A stretch of DNA of 64,000 bases from Nocardioides solisilvae (GCF_003194625.1 NZ_QHKX01000003.1:496001-560000), one strand, 5' to 3'; positions 1 to 8,931 are shown, counted from the stretch's first letter. Notes: a model not told the origin generated them from the letters alone. A program made the numbers and translations.

Positions 1-252
1 AAGCACGCCGCGGGTCGCGGCTGGACCCGCGGTTTCGCCGCGGCCAACACGGCCCTGGGGGCGCTCTTCGCCGCTCCGGTCGTGCTCCTCGCGGCCGAGG
101 GGCGGCTGCTGAACCCGACCGCCGTCGCTGAGATCCAGGAGGGCTGGTCCGGCTTCGACCCCGGCACCGTCCACACCGTGGTGCTCCTCGCCGCGGTGGG
201 GATCTGGGTGTGGGACTCGGTCGAGGGATGGCGCCGGGCGCGCTCGGCCTGA
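1..252 (+). CDS. C-terminal part of a membrane protein (HAAS/PadR-associated type?)
   Basis: The reading frame is open from the first base and stops at 250-252, so only the last 83 residues are present. They hold two hydrophobic stretches, one around residues 11-32 and one around 61-71, separated by a short polar segment, and end in a basic tail. This resembles the C-terminal membrane part of actinobacterial HAAS-domain proteins that pair with PadR regulators, but that is from memory of the family pattern and the diagnostic N-terminus lies outside the window. The next gene is convergent. Confidence 0.5.
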   Translation, partial: KHAAGRGWTRGFAAANTALGALFAAPVVLLAAEGRLLNPTAVAEIQEGWSGFDPGTVHTVVLLAAVGIWVWDSVEGWRRARSA

Positions 253-261
253 GACGACCGT

Positions 262-293
262 CGGTGCGCGGTGCGTGCGGTGCGCGGTGCGTG
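262..293. repeat. Perfect tandem duplication, 2 x 16 bp
   Basis: Bases 262-277 are repeated exactly at 278-293. The duplication sits ten bases after the stop codon of the upstream membrane protein gene, in the gap between two convergent genes. It is one of several short tandem duplications at convergent junctions in this window. Confidence 0.7.
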
Positions 294-305
294 CTCGGAG
301 GCCGT

Positions 306-336
306 GGCCGCGGGTCGCGGCCCCGGCCCCGCGGCC
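306..336. terminator. Possible hairpin terminator between convergent genes
   Basis: Bases 306-314 (ggccgcggg) pair perfectly with 328-336 (cccgcggcc) around a 13-base loop. The hairpin lies between two convergent genes and could stop both transcripts. There is no T-run, as is common in GC-rich actinobacteria. Confidence 0.4.
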
Positions 337-343
337 TACGACC

Positions 344-1009
344 TCAGCGCCACTCGAAGGTGGGCAGTACCGAGGCCATCAGCTCCTCGCGCTCCCGCGG
401 CGCCGCGTCCTTGGCGAAGTCGAACCGGATCGTCACGTCCATCCCCTCGTGGCTGACCCCGAGCTGCTCGCGCCAGTTGGCGCCGTTGGGTCCGGAGATG
501 TGGTAGAACTCCACGCCGTCGAGCACGACGTTGTCGAGGGCCTTCACCTTCCCGGGCTCCGGGCGCACGCTGATCGCGTTCTGGGCGAGCTCGTCGGGCG
601 TCATCGGCCCGTTCAGCTGACCGTAGGTGTCGACCCGGGTGGCCAGCGAGACGGACGTCGGCTGCCGCCGGTGCGCGGCGAGCTGCAGGAAGTCCAGCTC
701 GGTGTCGTAGCGCCACCCCTTCGGCCCCCGGAGCCGGGCCAGCTCGGTGGTCAGGTACTTGCCAGAGGCCGGCTCCACGCCGAGGTCCGCACCCGGCAGC
801 CCCGCGTCGGTCCCCGACCCGTCCTCCGCGTCGTCCTCCTGGCCCGACCCGTCCGACGGCGACTCGCTCGCCCCGTCCGACGCGCTCACCGTGGGCTCGT
901 CGGCCGAGCCGCCCCCGTCCGCGTCGTCCCCGCACCCGACCAGCACCAGGGAGGCCAGCACCGCCCCCACCAGCGCAGCCAGCGCCTTCCGCCCGAGCCT
1001 CGACCGCAC
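344..1009 (-). CDS. Putative lipoprotein, unknown function
   Basis: The 221-residue product starts with a basic N-region, a hydrophobic core and a lipobox (LVLVGC) with the modifiable cysteine at residue 26, so it should be a membrane-anchored lipoprotein on the outer face. Residues 27-75 are a Ser/Asp/Gly-rich linker, followed by a roughly 140-residue folded domain I do not recognise. I chose the GTG at 1009 because a gggaggcgga ribosome binding site lies just before it and it gives a normal signal peptide; the longer open frame upstream would bury the signal. It is divergent from the T7SS-like pair and could be regulated from the same intergenic region. Confidence 0.7.
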   Translation of the reverse strand: MRSRLGRKALAALVGAVLASLVLVGCGDDADGGGSADEPTVSASDGASESPSDGSGQEDDAEDGSGTDAGLPGADLGVEPASGKYLTTELARLRGPKGWRYDTELDFLQLAAHRRQPTSVSLATRVDTYGQLNGPMTPDELAQNAISVRPEPGKVKALDNVVLDGVEFYHISGPNGANWREQLGVSHEGMDVTIRFDFAKDAAPREREELMASVLPTFEWR

Positions 1010-1195
1010 GTTCTCCGCCTCCCGCCGCCTCGCCGGGCGCGAGCGCGCCCGTCGGCGTCGACGCCGGTGCGTCGACGCGGACGACGATAGCGACTCCGGC
1101 CGAACCGTCCCGACGCGCGGCGCTGGCCGTCCCGCCGACGTGCACGGGGTGACGCGCCGCGGGTAACGTCGCGGCGTACCGGATTTTTTCGACTT

Positions 1196-1248
1196 CCTGC
1201 GGCCAGGAGGTGTAGATCCCCACGAAGCGGGGAATGACGGCCCGCAGG
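1196..1248 (+). promoter_or_regulatory. Structured leader upstream of the T7SS-like pair
   Basis: Bases 1196-1202 (cctgcgg) pair with 1242-1248 (ccgcagg), and inside them tcccc around 1217-1221 can pair with gggga around 1229-1233. This nested stem-loop sits about 30 bases before the ATG at 1276, in the 266-base gap that separates the divergent lipoprotein gene. It could be a 5' UTR structure or an operator; nothing in the sequence decides which. Confidence 0.3.
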
Positions 1249-1275
1249 AGTCGTCTCGTGGGGGAAAGGTAGGAC

Positions 1276-1734
1276 ATGACGCAGGAACAGGTGCTCGCAC
1301 AGACCGTGGCTGCGAGCGTGGGGCTGGGTCCCGTCGGAGTGGCCATCGGCGCGGCCGCCGGGCTGGCCCAGGCCGTGGCGACGGTCGACGCCGTGATGGC
1401 CGAGCTCGAGCGGGCCTCCGACGACCTCAAGGCGGCCGGGATGGCCGAGGTCGGGGTCAACGACTTCGGTGCGTCGTGGGCCGGCACGAACCTCGGCACG
1501 CACGCGCAGAAGGCGCAGCAGAACGTCATCCAGCAGCTCGACCAGCTCTCCGCGGGCCTCGCCCAGTACAAGGAGGACCTGATCGCGAGCGCGAAGGACT
1601 GGCAGGACACCGACGACACCGTCGCCCAGCCGTTCGTCGCCATCAACTCGATGACGTCGTGCGTCGCGGAGGACTTCACCTCCGACTCCGGCCGCAACCT
1701 CGACAACCAGTGCCTGCCCGGGGAGGACCGCTGA
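1276..1734 (+). CDS. Small helical protein with a WXG-type motif (T7SS-like)
   Basis: The 152-residue product has no signal peptide. It has an Ala/Gly-rich N-terminal helix (residues 8-40), a W-A-G motif at 68-70 and then a long predicted helix, the arrangement of WXG100/ESX substrates of type VII secretion, although it is longer than the usual 100 residues. The tail carries two cysteines. The ATG at 1276 is preceded by gaaaggtagg. Its stop codon overlaps the ATG of the next gene (TGATG), so the two are translationally coupled, as EsxA/EsxB or PE/PPE partners are. No secretion machinery gene is in the window. T7SS assignment is inference from motif, size and partner. Confidence 0.55.
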   Translation: MTQEQVLAQTVAASVGLGPVGVAIGAAAGLAQAVATVDAVMAELERASDDLKAAGMAEVGVNDFGASWAGTNLGTHAQKAQQNVIQQLDQLSAGLAQYKEDLIASAKDWQDTDDTVAQPFVAINSMTSCVAEDFTSDSGRNLDNQCLPGEDR

Positions 1735-3479
1735 TGTCCCGCTACCAGCGTTCGCGGCTCGAGACCGCCGTCCAGGGGGCCAAGCGGGGCAAGCTCAGCG
1801 CCGCTGCGACGGACTGGGGGAAGAAGGCCCAGGTGATGGCCGAGGTGGCGGAGTCCCTCGCCAAGTTCGGCCCCCAGATGGAGGCCCTGCCGATGGTCAA
1901 GACGGGTGCGGCCGTGAAGACCGCCTTCCTCGAGACGTCGCAGGACATGACCAGCCGTGCCGAGATCCTCCAGCAGGGCAAGGAGGCCCTCGAGGCCGCC
2001 CGGGAAGCGCTCTGGAAGGCCGAGAGCAAGCACAGCTCCCTGGCCGGGAACGCCCCGACGGCGCCCGGCGACTTCGTCGCCAACCCGGAGTGGGACGACG
2101 AGACGCGGATCGCGAAGGAGGGCGACCACAACAAGGCGGTCTCCGACTTCCAGGCCGCCGAGGCGGCCCAGGAGGAGGCAGCCCGCGAGGCCGTGGAGGC
2201 GCTCACCACCGAGCTCAACGCGTCCGCCCAAGTGATGAAGAGCATCCACGGCGAGCCCGACCCCACGCCCGAGGGTCCCTCCGCTCCCAGCCAGCCGACG
2301 ACGCCCTACGTGCCGACCGGACCGGGCGGCAGCGGCGGCGGCAACGGTGGCGGCGGCGGCGGCGAGAACAACAACCCCGGCAACAACAACAACGGCGGGG
2401 GCAACAACAACAACAACGGCGGCGGGGGCGAGAACAACAACGGCGGCGGCGGGGGCGAGAACAACAACGGCGGCGGCGGGGAGAACAACAACGGCGGCGG
2501 GGGCGAGAACAACAACGGCGGCGGCGGCAACAACAACGGCGGCGGGTGGACCACCCCCACCCCCACCCCCGGCGGACCGGGCGTGGGCGGCGGAGAGGCG
2601 GGTCCCGGAGGACCGATCACCGCGGGCCCCGGGTTCGGCGGCGGCGCGGTGCCCTCGCCCGGTGCCGGTGCGCCCGCCGGCGGCGCGGGCATGGCCCCGC
2701 TCGTCGGACCCATGGGCGGCGGAGCCGGCGGCGCAGGTGGGGCTGCCGGCGCCGGAGCGCGGGGCGGCGCGGCCGGCAACGTGCGGCCGATCGGATCCAC
2801 CACGCGGGCTGCGGCCGGCGGCACGCTCGGACGGGCCGGCTCGGTCGGCTCCACGTCGGCCCGTGGGGGCGCCGCAGGTGCCCCTCGGGGCGCTGCGGCG
2901 GGTGCCGCCTCGACCGCGCGCGGCGGAGCGGCCGGCGGCGCACGCGGTGCGGCGGCCGGCGCCAGCGGTCGGGCGGGTGCTGCCGGCGCCAGCGGACGGG
3001 CGGGTGCTGCCGGCGCCTCCCGGGCCGGGGCCGGAGGGCGCGCAGGTGCCACGGGCGCCGGCGGGCGCGCAGGTGCGACGGGCGCCGGCGGGCGCGCGGG
3101 TGCGACGGGCGCCGGCGGGCGCGCAGGTGCGACGGGCGCCGGCGGGCGCGCAGGTGCGACGGGCGCCGGCGGGCGCGCGGGTGCGACGGGCGCCGGCGGG
3201 CGCGCAGGTGCGACGGGCGCCGGCGGGCGCGCAGGTGCGACGGGCGCAGCGGGACGGGCAGGAGCCGCGGGTGCCGCAGGGCGCGCGGGCGGGTCGGCCG
3301 GACGTCCCGGCGCCGCCGGTGCCACCGGCGCGGCCGGGCGCCAGGGCGCTGCAGGTGGCGCGGCCGGGAGCGGTGGCAGCCAGCGCGGCGGCAAGAAGGA
3401 CGCCGCGGAGCGCGACCACCTGCTCACCGAGCAGGACTGGCTCGACGACGAGGGCGTGGCGCCCAGCGTCCTGGACTGA
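1734..3479 (+). CDS. Large low-complexity protein, probable T7SS-type secreted partner
   Basis: The 581-residue product has a helical, charged N-terminal domain (about 1-175) and no signal peptide or membrane segment. It then runs into low-complexity sequence: Pro/Gly and then Gly/Asn tracts (about 199-270), Pro/Gly- and Ala/Gly-rich segments, and eight tandem copies of GRAGATGAG (about 435-506). It closes with an acidic tail (LLTEQDWLDDEG), reminiscent of C-terminal tails of actinobacterial PPE-like T7SS substrates. A helical head, repetitive Gly-rich body and translational coupling to a WXG-motif protein fit a PPE-like secreted or surface protein. An alternative is a cytoplasmic Gly-rich protein. 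Its end is followed by tandem 18-bp repeats and a strong terminator. Confidence 0.6.
   Translation: MSRYQRSRLETAVQGAKRGKLSAAATDWGKKAQVMAEVAESLAKFGPQMEALPMVKTGAAVKTAFLETSQDMTSRAEILQQGKEALEAAREALWKAESKHSSLAGNAPTAPGDFVANPEWDDETRIAKEGDHNKAVSDFQAAEAAQEEAAREAVEALTTELNASAQVMKSIHGEPDPTPEGPSAPSQPTTPYVPTGPGGSGGGNGGGGGGENNNPGNNNNGGGNNNNNGGGGENNNGGGGGENNNGGGGENNNGGGGENNNGGGGNNNGGGWTTPTPTPGGPGVGGGEAGPGGPITAGPGFGGGAVPSPGAGAPAGGAGMAPLVGPMGGGAGGAGGAAGAGARGGAAGNVRPIGSTTRAAAGGTLGRAGSVGSTSARGGAAGAPRGAAAGAASTARGGAAGGARGAAAGASGRAGAAGASGRAGAAGASRAGAGGRAGATGAGGRAGATGAGGRAGATGAGGRAGATGAGGRAGATGAGGRAGATGAGGRAGATGAGGRAGATGAAGRAGAAGAAGRAGGSAGRPGAAGATGAAGRQGAAGGAAGSGGSQRGGKKDAAERDHLLTEQDWLDDEGVAPSVLD
3036..3251 (+). repeat. 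Eight in-frame 27-bp coding repeats
   Basis: Eight units of 27 bp encode GRAGATGAG, with the last ending GAA. Units differ only at a few third-position bases, so they are recent duplications or are being homogenised. Gain or loss of a unit keeps the frame, so length variation among strains is expected. Confidence 0.9.
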
Positions 3480-3535
3480 CGCAGCGTCCTGGACTGACCC
3501 AGCGTCCTCGACCGACGCGGCCTCGCTCACCGACG
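3464..3535. repeat. Tandem 18-bp repeats across the stop codon
   Basis: Units at 3464-3481 and 3482-3499 are nearly identical (cagcgtcctggactgac plus one base); 3500-3517 and 3518-3535 are increasingly diverged copies. The first unit contains the last codons and TGA of the upstream gene, so the stop region itself has been duplicated downstream. The array lies in a convergent junction. Confidence 0.75.
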
Positions 3536-3541
3536 AGAGCA

Positions 3542-3581
3542 GCACGACGCCCCGGGCCCCGACGGGCCCGGGGCGTCGTGC
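3542..3581. terminator. Strong bidirectional hairpin terminator
   Basis: Bases 3542-3559 and 3564-3581 form a perfect 18-bp GC-rich stem with a 4-base loop. It lies between the T7SS-like gene and the end of tsaD, which converge, so it can terminate both. There is no T-run. Confidence 0.85.
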
Positions 3582-3606
3582 GTCGCGGCGCGGACGCGGG
3601 CGTCGG

Positions 3607-4653
3607 TCAGGCCACGACGGTGGTGATCGGCTGGCTCGAGTCGGCGGGCAGGTCCAGCGCCGACGGTGTGCGCCCCCGGGCCACCAGCTCGGCCCCGAGC
3701 GCCGCCACCATGGCCCCGTTGTCTGTGCACAGCCCGGGTCGCGGCACCCGCACCCGGATCCCCTTCGCGGCGGCCCGCTCCTCGGCCATGGCTCGCAGGC
3801 GCGAGTTGGCCGCGACGCCACCGCCGATCAGGATGTCGTCGATCCCCTGGGTCACGGCGGCGTCGATCGCCTTGCGGGTGAGGACGTCGCAGACCGCCTC
3901 CTGGAAGGAGGCCGCCACGTCGGAGACGTCGACCGTCTCACCCGCGCGCTCGCGGGCCTCCACCCAACGGGCCACGGCGGTCTTGAGCCCCGAGAAGGAG
4001 AAGTCGAACCGGTGCCGCTCGAGGTCGCGGCGCGCGGTGAGGCCCCGGGGGAAGTCGATGGCCACGCTGTTGCCGCTCCGGGCGGCGCGGTCGATGTGCG
4101 GGCCGCCGGGGAACGGCAGGCCGAGCAGGCGGGCGACCTTGTCGAACGCCTCCCCCGCCGCGTCGTCGATCGTGGCGCCCAGCGGCTCCACGCCCGTGGT
4201 CACGTCCTCGACGCGCAGCAGGCTCGAGTGGCCTCCGGAGACCAGCATGGCCAGGCAGGGCTCGGGCAGCGGCCCGTGCTCGAGCTGGTCGACGGCGACG
4301 TGCGCGGCGAGGTGGTTGACGCCGTACAGCGGCTTGCCCAGGCCCAGCGCGAGCGCCTTCGCGGCCGCGACCCCCACGAGGAGCGCACCGGCCAGCCCGG
4401 GGCCGCTGGTGACCGCCACCGCGTCGACGTCGGAGAGCCGGACGCCGGCCTTCTCGCAGGCGCGCTCCAGCGTCGGCACCATCGCCTCGAGGTGGGCGCG
4501 GCTGGCCACCTCGGGCACCACGCCGCCGAAGCGGGCGTGCTCCTCGACGCTGCTCGCCACCTCGTCGACGAGCAGGGTGTGGCCGCGGACGATCCCGATC
4601 CCCGTCTCGTCGCAGGAGGTCTCGATGCCCAGCACCAGGGGTCCGTCGCTCAT
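3607..4653 (-). CDS. tsaD: tRNA N6-adenosine threonylcarbamoyltransferase TsaD
   Basis: TsaD transfers the threonylcarbamoyl group to A37 of ANN-decoding tRNAs, working with TsaB and TsaE. The 348-residue product begins with the family signature ([10 protein letters not shown]), has the metal-binding His pair at 114 and 118 (NHLAAHV) and SGGHSSL, and has the usual length. I chose the ATG at 4653 because AAGGAGGA lies eight bases before it; an upstream ATG at 4671 would overlap rimI and has no better site. It is the last gene of the glmS-to-tsaD operon, 14 bases after rimI, and is followed by a strong hairpin. tsaB, tsaE and rimI are its operon neighbours, as in many actinobacteria. Confidence 0.96.
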   Translation of the reverse strand: MSDGPLVLGIETSCDETGIGIVRGHTLLVDEVASSVEEHARFGGVVPEVASRAHLEAMVPTLERACEKAGVRLSDVDAVAVTSGPGLAGALLVGVAAAKALALGLGKPLYGVNHLAAHVAVDQLEHGPLPEPCLAMLVSGGHSSLLRVEDVTTGVEPLGATIDDAAGEAFDKVARLLGLPFPGGPHIDRAARSGNSVAIDFPRGLTARRDLERHRFDFSFSGLKTAVARWVEARERAGETVDVSDVAASFQEAVCDVLTRKAIDAAVTQGIDDILIGGGVAANSRLRAMAEERAAAKGIRVRVPRPGLCTDNGAMVAALGAELVARGRTPSALDLPADSSQPITTVVA

Positions 4654-4667
4654 GGGTCCATCCTCCT

Positions 4668-5129
4668 TCATCGGTCCTCCCCGGCCAGGTGCCGCTGCAG
4701 CACCCAGGCGTCCGACCCGTCGCGGTAGTAGCGGGGGCGCACGTCGATCCGCTCGAAGCCGTGGCGGGCGTAGAAGACCACCGCCGGCGCGTTGACCGCG
4801 CTCACCTCGAGCAGCACCCGCTCGGCACCGTCGGCGCGGACGTCGGCGAGCGCGGAGGACAGCAGCAGGGAGGCGACCCCGCGCCGCTGGTGGTCGGGCC
4901 GGACGCCGAGGCGCAGGAGCTCGGCGAAGTCGCCCATTCCGCCGGTCAGCGCGTGCCCCACGACGTCGCCGTCGAGGACCGCCACGCTCGCGCGACGGCC
5001 GGGCCCGTCCACGAGGGCGGTCCACGCCTCGGCTCCCCACGCCTCGGCACCGAAGAGCGCCGCCTCGAGGGCGACGACCTGCTCGAGGTCGCCGAGGGCC
5101 CAGGGGCGCGTCGTGGGCGCGCCAGTCAC
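4668..5129 (-). CDS. rimI: Ribosomal protein alanine N-acetyltransferase RimI
   Basis: This 153-residue GNAT acetyltransferase has the acetyl-CoA loop at about 77-90 ([14 protein letters not shown]) and the RimI-typical [19 protein letters not shown]. RimI acetylates the N-terminal alanine of ribosomal protein S18 in Escherichia coli; actinobacterial homologues may have wider targets. The GTG at 5129 overlaps the tsaB stop in a GTGA arrangement, and the AAGGAGGA serving tsaD lies just past its own stop codon. Its place between tsaB and tsaD is conserved in many bacteria. Confidence 0.93.
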   Translation of the reverse strand: MTGAPTTRPWALGDLEQVVALEAALFGAEAWGAEAWTALVDGPGRRASVAVLDGDVVGHALTGGMGDFAELLRLGVRPDHQRRGVASLLLSSALADVRADGAERVLLEVSAVNAPAVVFYARHGFERIDVRPRYYRDGSDAWVLQRHLAGEDR

Positions 5130-5785
5130 GAGACGGGCTTGGGGGCGTGCTGGGCGACCGCGTCGGGCCGCCGGAGGTAGAGCGGCTCGGGGTCGAGCAG
5201 CTCGGCCCGCTCCTCGACCACCACCCGGGCCAGCCACCCGGCGCTCGGCCGCGTCGGGCCCCCGGGACGCGGGAACGCCTCGGGGTAGAGCGCGGGCCCC
5301 TCCCCCACGACCGGCAGGTCGCTGGCGACCTCGGCGGGCTTGGTCACGACGGGTCCCTCGACCCGCACCCCGTCGTCGTACGAGGCGAGGTAGACCTCCT
5401 TGCGGCGGGCGTCGGTGGCCACCAGGAAGCGGCCGGCGACCGCGCCGGTCTCCACCGCCTCGACTGCCAGCACGTCGAGGGTGCAGACGGCGTAGACCGG
5501 CACCTCCAGGACGAGCCCCAGCGTACGGGCGGTGACGAGGCCGACCCGCAGGCCCGTGAACGGCCCCGGCCCGGCGCCCACGGCCACGGCGGTGACGTCC
5601 TGGCGGACGGCGCCCGCGTCGGCCAGCACCGCCTCGACCAGCGGGGCGAGCTGCTCGCCGTGCTTCATCGGACGCTCGGAGAGGCGCTCGGCGACGACGC
5701 GCTCGCCGTCGTGCAGGGCCACGGTGACCAGAGGGGTCGCGGTGTCGAAGGCGAGCAGCACGCCCCCGAGGCTACCCGTGGCCAC
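5126..5785 (-). CDS. tsaB: t6A biosynthesis protein TsaB
   Basis: TsaB is the dimerisation partner of TsaD in the threonylcarbamoyl transfer complex; it has the same ASKHA fold but is not itself catalytic. The 219-residue product has FDTATP near the N-terminus and the family motif [13 protein letters not shown] chose the GTG at 5785, which has gagggg six bases upstream overlapping the end of the tsaE gene. A second in-frame GTG at 5761 would give the more typical [10 protein letters not shown] start, so the true N-terminus is uncertain by eight residues. It overlaps rimI by four bases. Confidence 0.93.
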   Translation of the reverse strand: MATGSLGGVLLAFDTATPLVTVALHDGERVVAERLSERPMKHGEQLAPLVEAVLADAGAVRQDVTAVAVGAGPGPFTGLRVGLVTARTLGLVLEVPVYAVCTLDVLAVEAVETGAVAGRFLVATDARRKEVYLASYDDGVRVEGPVVTKPAEVASDLPVVGEGPALYPEAFPRPGGPTRPSAGWLARVVVEERAELLDPEPLYLRRPDAVAQHAPKPVS

Positions 5786-5794
5786 CGGTACCCC

Positions 5795-6700
5795 TCAGGA
5801 GCGGACCCAGCGCAGCTCGACGACGCGCGGGTCCGGCTCGTCGGGGCCCGGGGCCTCGTCGGCCTCCGCCCGCTTGATCCGCACCTCGAGCCGGCGCTCG
5901 GCCAGCACCTCCGCCAGCCCCTCGCCCCACTCGACCACGGTGACCGCCCGGTCGAGGGACGCGTCGAGGTCGAGGTCGTCCAGCTCGGCCCCGTCGTGGA
6001 GGCGGTAGGCGTCGACGTGCACGAGGTCGGGGCCGTCGGCCAGGGAGGGGTGCACCCGGGCGATCACGAACGTCGGGGACGTGACGCCGCCGCGCACCCC
6101 GAGCCCCTCGGCCAGCCCCTGGGTGAAGGTGGTCTTGCCCGCACCGAGCCCGCCGGTCAGCACCAGCACGTCGCCGGCCTCGAGGAGCGACCCCACCGCG
6201 CGGCCGAGCCCCTGCATGGCCTCGCCGTCGGGCACGGTGTGGCGGGCGGGCAGGTCGGCCCGCAGCTCGAGGTACGGCGGGTGCTCGGCGTGCACGGCCA
6301 GGCCGTGGGCCTGCCAGAAGGCGACCGTCCCGGGCAGCTCGGCGCGCGCCAGCACGGCGAGCTGCTGCTGGGCCGCGCCCGCCGCGCGGGCCTCCCGCAG
6401 CAGCGCCGCGGCCACGCCGCGCCCCTGGGCCCCGGGCACGACCCCGAACCGGCGCAGGTAGAGCACCTCGTCGCGGGGCTCGAGGACCAGCGCGCCCACG
6501 GGACGGCCGTCGAGGCGGGCGAGCACGCCGCGCCGCCGTCCGAGCCGCGCGGCCAGCGCGTCCCTGTCCTCCAGCAGGGCGTCGGCAGGAGGATCGAGCG
6601 CGGGACGCGCCGCGAACGCGGCCCGCACCACGTCGAGCACCTCGTCGACGGCCTCGGCACCCACGCGCTCGACGACGGGGCCCGGCTCCGCACGGGTCAC
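5795..6700 (-). CDS. tsaE: GNAT acetyltransferase fused to ATPase TsaE
   Basis: The 301-residue product is about twice the size of plain TsaE. Residues 1-150 are a GNAT-like domain with an acetyl-CoA loop (GVVPGAQGRGVAAALL, about 86-101). Residues 155-301 are TsaE, with a P-loop GGLGAGKT at 183-190, SPTF, the HVDAYRL motif and VVEWGEG. TsaE is the ATPase that resets the TsaBD complex in t6A synthesis. The role of the GNAT half is unknown; RimI is encoded separately two genes on, so it is not a simple substitute. The GTG start overlaps the preceding gene stop (GTGA). Confidence 0.93.
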   Translation of the reverse strand: MTRAEPGPVVERVGAEAVDEVLDVVRAAFAARPALDPPADALLEDRDALAARLGRRRGVLARLDGRPVGALVLEPRDEVLYLRRFGVVPGAQGRGVAAALLREARAAGAAQQQLAVLARAELPGTVAFWQAHGLAVHAEHPPYLELRADLPARHTVPDGEAMQGLGRAVGSLLEAGDVLVLTGGLGAGKTTFTQGLAEGLGVRGGVTSPTFVIARVHPSLADGPDLVHVDAYRLHDGAELDDLDLDASLDRAVTVVEWGEGLAEVLAERRLEVRIKRAEADEAPGPDEPDPRVVELRWVRS

Positions 6701-7770
6701 GACCCCGGCTCCTGCTGCTCGCGCTCCTGGGCCAGCTGCGCGGCCCGGCTGAAGAGCTGGTCCAGCTCCTTGTTGACGTCGTCGTGGCGCTCGAGAATCA
6801 CCATGTGACCGGCCCCGACCGCCTCGAAGAGGTCGGAGCCGTGGATCCGGGAGTGGAGCTTGCGGCTGTGGCCGAGCCGGGTCATCTTGTCCTCAGTGCC
6901 GCAGATGATCGAGCACGGCGCGCGGGTCAGCGCCTCGAGGTGGTCGAAGTGGTCGAGGGTCGCGAAGGCGGGGTAGAAGTCGGCGACCACCTCGAAGGGC
7001 GTGCTGTCGATCATCCGGTAGACGAAGTCGACGTAGCTGCGCGGGACGTCCTCGCCGAAGGAGTAGGCGTCGGCGACCACCTGGGCGACGCGGTGGCCCG
7101 CGCTGCGGAGCCGGTCGACGACGAGGTGGCCCCGGTCCAGGACCCGCACGGCACGGCTGACGGCCCGGCCGCCGAGCCCGAGCGGGACCATCGGGAAGAG
7201 GATCCGCCCCGGGTCCAGTCCGCCGGCCGTCGTGGCGATCAGGGCGCTGCCCACCACCTTGTCGCCGAAGAGCTCGGGGAACTGCTGGGCGAAGGAGATG
7301 AGGCTCATCCCGCCCATCGAGTGGCCGACGACCACCACCGGCCCCGGCGCGGTGGTCTCCACCACGCGACGCAGGTCCCGGCCCAGCTGCTCGAGGGTGC
7401 AGTTCTCCCCCGCCGACCGGCCCGAGCGGCCGTGCGAGCGCTGGTCGTAGAAGACCGTGCGGACCAGGCCACGGTAGGCGGCCCGCTGGAAGTGCCACGA
7501 GTCGAGGTTGAGGGTGTAGCCGTGCGCGAAGACGACCGTGAGGTCGGGCTCGACGTGGCTGGCCGGCTCGTCGACCTCGACGTGCAGGTCGACGCCGTCG
7601 TCGGCGACGACGCGCAGCCCCGGCGAGCGCAGCGACCCCAGGGGCACCTCGTCGCCGGCCCCGCGGCGCGCGATCATCCGCTGCTGCTGCACCATCCGCG
7701 CCGCCCCGCCGGCGGCGGCCATGCCGAGGGCGCCCGCGGCGATCCCCCACGCCTTGCGTCCGAGACTCAT
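6697..7770 (-). CDS. Alpha/beta hydrolase
   Basis: The 357-residue product has a short hydrophobic N-terminal stretch (about 9-26), possibly a membrane anchor. The hydrolase fold shows an oxyanion-loop HG (FAHGYTLN), the nucleophile elbow GHSMGG, an acid residue in CGTEDKMT and the catalytic His in GAGHMV. The substrate is unknown; the family includes esterases, haloperoxidase-like enzymes and peptidases. It overlaps alr and tsaE by four bases on each side, so it is firmly in the operon. A hydrolase between alr and tsaE is common in this group of bacteria. Confidence 0.85.
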   Translation of the reverse strand: MSLGRKAWGIAAGALGMAAAGGAARMVQQQRMIARRGAGDEVPLGSLRSPGLRVVADDGVDLHVEVDEPASHVEPDLTVVFAHGYTLNLDSWHFQRAAYRGLVRTVFYDQRSHGRSGRSAGENCTLEQLGRDLRRVVETTAPGPVVVVGHSMGGMSLISFAQQFPELFGDKVVGSALIATTAGGLDPGRILFPMVPLGLGGRAVSRAVRVLDRGHLVVDRLRSAGHRVAQVVADAYSFGEDVPRSYVDFVYRMIDSTPFEVVADFYPAFATLDHFDHLEALTRAPCSIICGTEDKMTRLGHSRKLHSRIHGSDLFEAVGAGHMVILERHDDVNKELDQLFSRAAQLAQEREQQEPGS

Positions 7771-8931
7771 CGTGCACCCGCCCCGTCGACGGAGCCGCCC
7801 ACGTGGCGGCGGACGAGCCGCCCGCCCACCCGGGTCACCACCTCGTAGCTGATGGTGCCGACGGCCTCGGCCCACTCCTGGGCGGTCGGCTCGCCGGAGC
7901 TGCCGGGCCCCAGCAGCACGAAGGGCTCCCCCGCGGCGGGCCGGTCCCCGTCGAGGTCCACCATCAGCTGGTCCATGCAGATCCGGCCGCGCAGCGGGCG
8001 GCGTCGTCCGGCGACCCAGACCTCGGCGCCCGGGCTGGCCGCCCGCGGCACGCCCTCGGCGTACCCCACCGGGACCAGCCCGAGGGTGGTGTCGCGGTCG
8101 GCCACCCACGCGTGGCCGTAGGAGACGCTGGAGCCGGCCGCCACCTCCTTGACCATCGCGAGGCGCCCCTGGACGGTCATGGCCGGCACGAGGCCGAGGT
8201 CGGGGAGCAGCCGGGCGGTGTGGCCGGGCGCGGGGTCGAGACCGTAGACGGCGAGGCCGCAGCGGACCAGGTCGTGCCGGGCGGCGGGCCGGAGCAGGGC
8301 CGCCGCGGAGTTGGCCAGATGACGCACCTCGGGCTCGAGCCCCGCCTCCTCGGCGACGGCCAGCGCCTCGGCGAAGACCGCCTCCTGCGCGGCGTTGGCG
8401 GGGTGGTCGGGGTCGTCGCTGGCCACGAGGTGCGACCAGAGGCCGGTCACCCGGACGCGCCCGGCGCGCTCGTGCCCGCGGGCGGCGGCGACCAGCCCGC
8501 TCCAGTCGGCGGGGGTCGCCCCGCCCCGGGCGAGCCCGGTGTCGATCTTGAGCTGGACCCGCGCGGCACGCCCGACCCGGTCGCCGGCGGCGGCGACCTC
8601 CTCCAGCTGGGCCACGGAGTAGGCGGAGACGTCGACGTCGGCGGCCACGAGGTCGTCGTACCGCTCGCCGGGGACCGCCAGCCAGCACAGCAGCCGGCCC
8701 CGGTCGCCGGCGGTCCGCAGCGCCCGGGCCTCGTCGAGGGTCGCGACGCCCAGCCAGTCGGCCCCGGCCTCGCGCGCCGCCCGGGCGACCTCGACCATGC
8801 CGTGGCCGTAGCCGTCGGCCTTCACCACGGCCATGAACGCCGCGGGGGCGACGTGGCGGCGCAGCAGCGCGACGTTGTGGCGCACGGCGTCCAGGTCGAC
8901 GACTATCTCGGCGCGCGCCGGGGCCGTCGGC

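Noticed and set aside
3036..3251. CRISPR-like regular repeat pattern
   Set aside because: The 27-bp units are contiguous, without spacers, in frame, and part of a coding gene.
336..3821. 1161-residue open frame on the minus strand
   Set aside because: It runs antisense through the T7SS-like genes and has composition artefacts of GC-rich shadow frames; no motifs or start signal.
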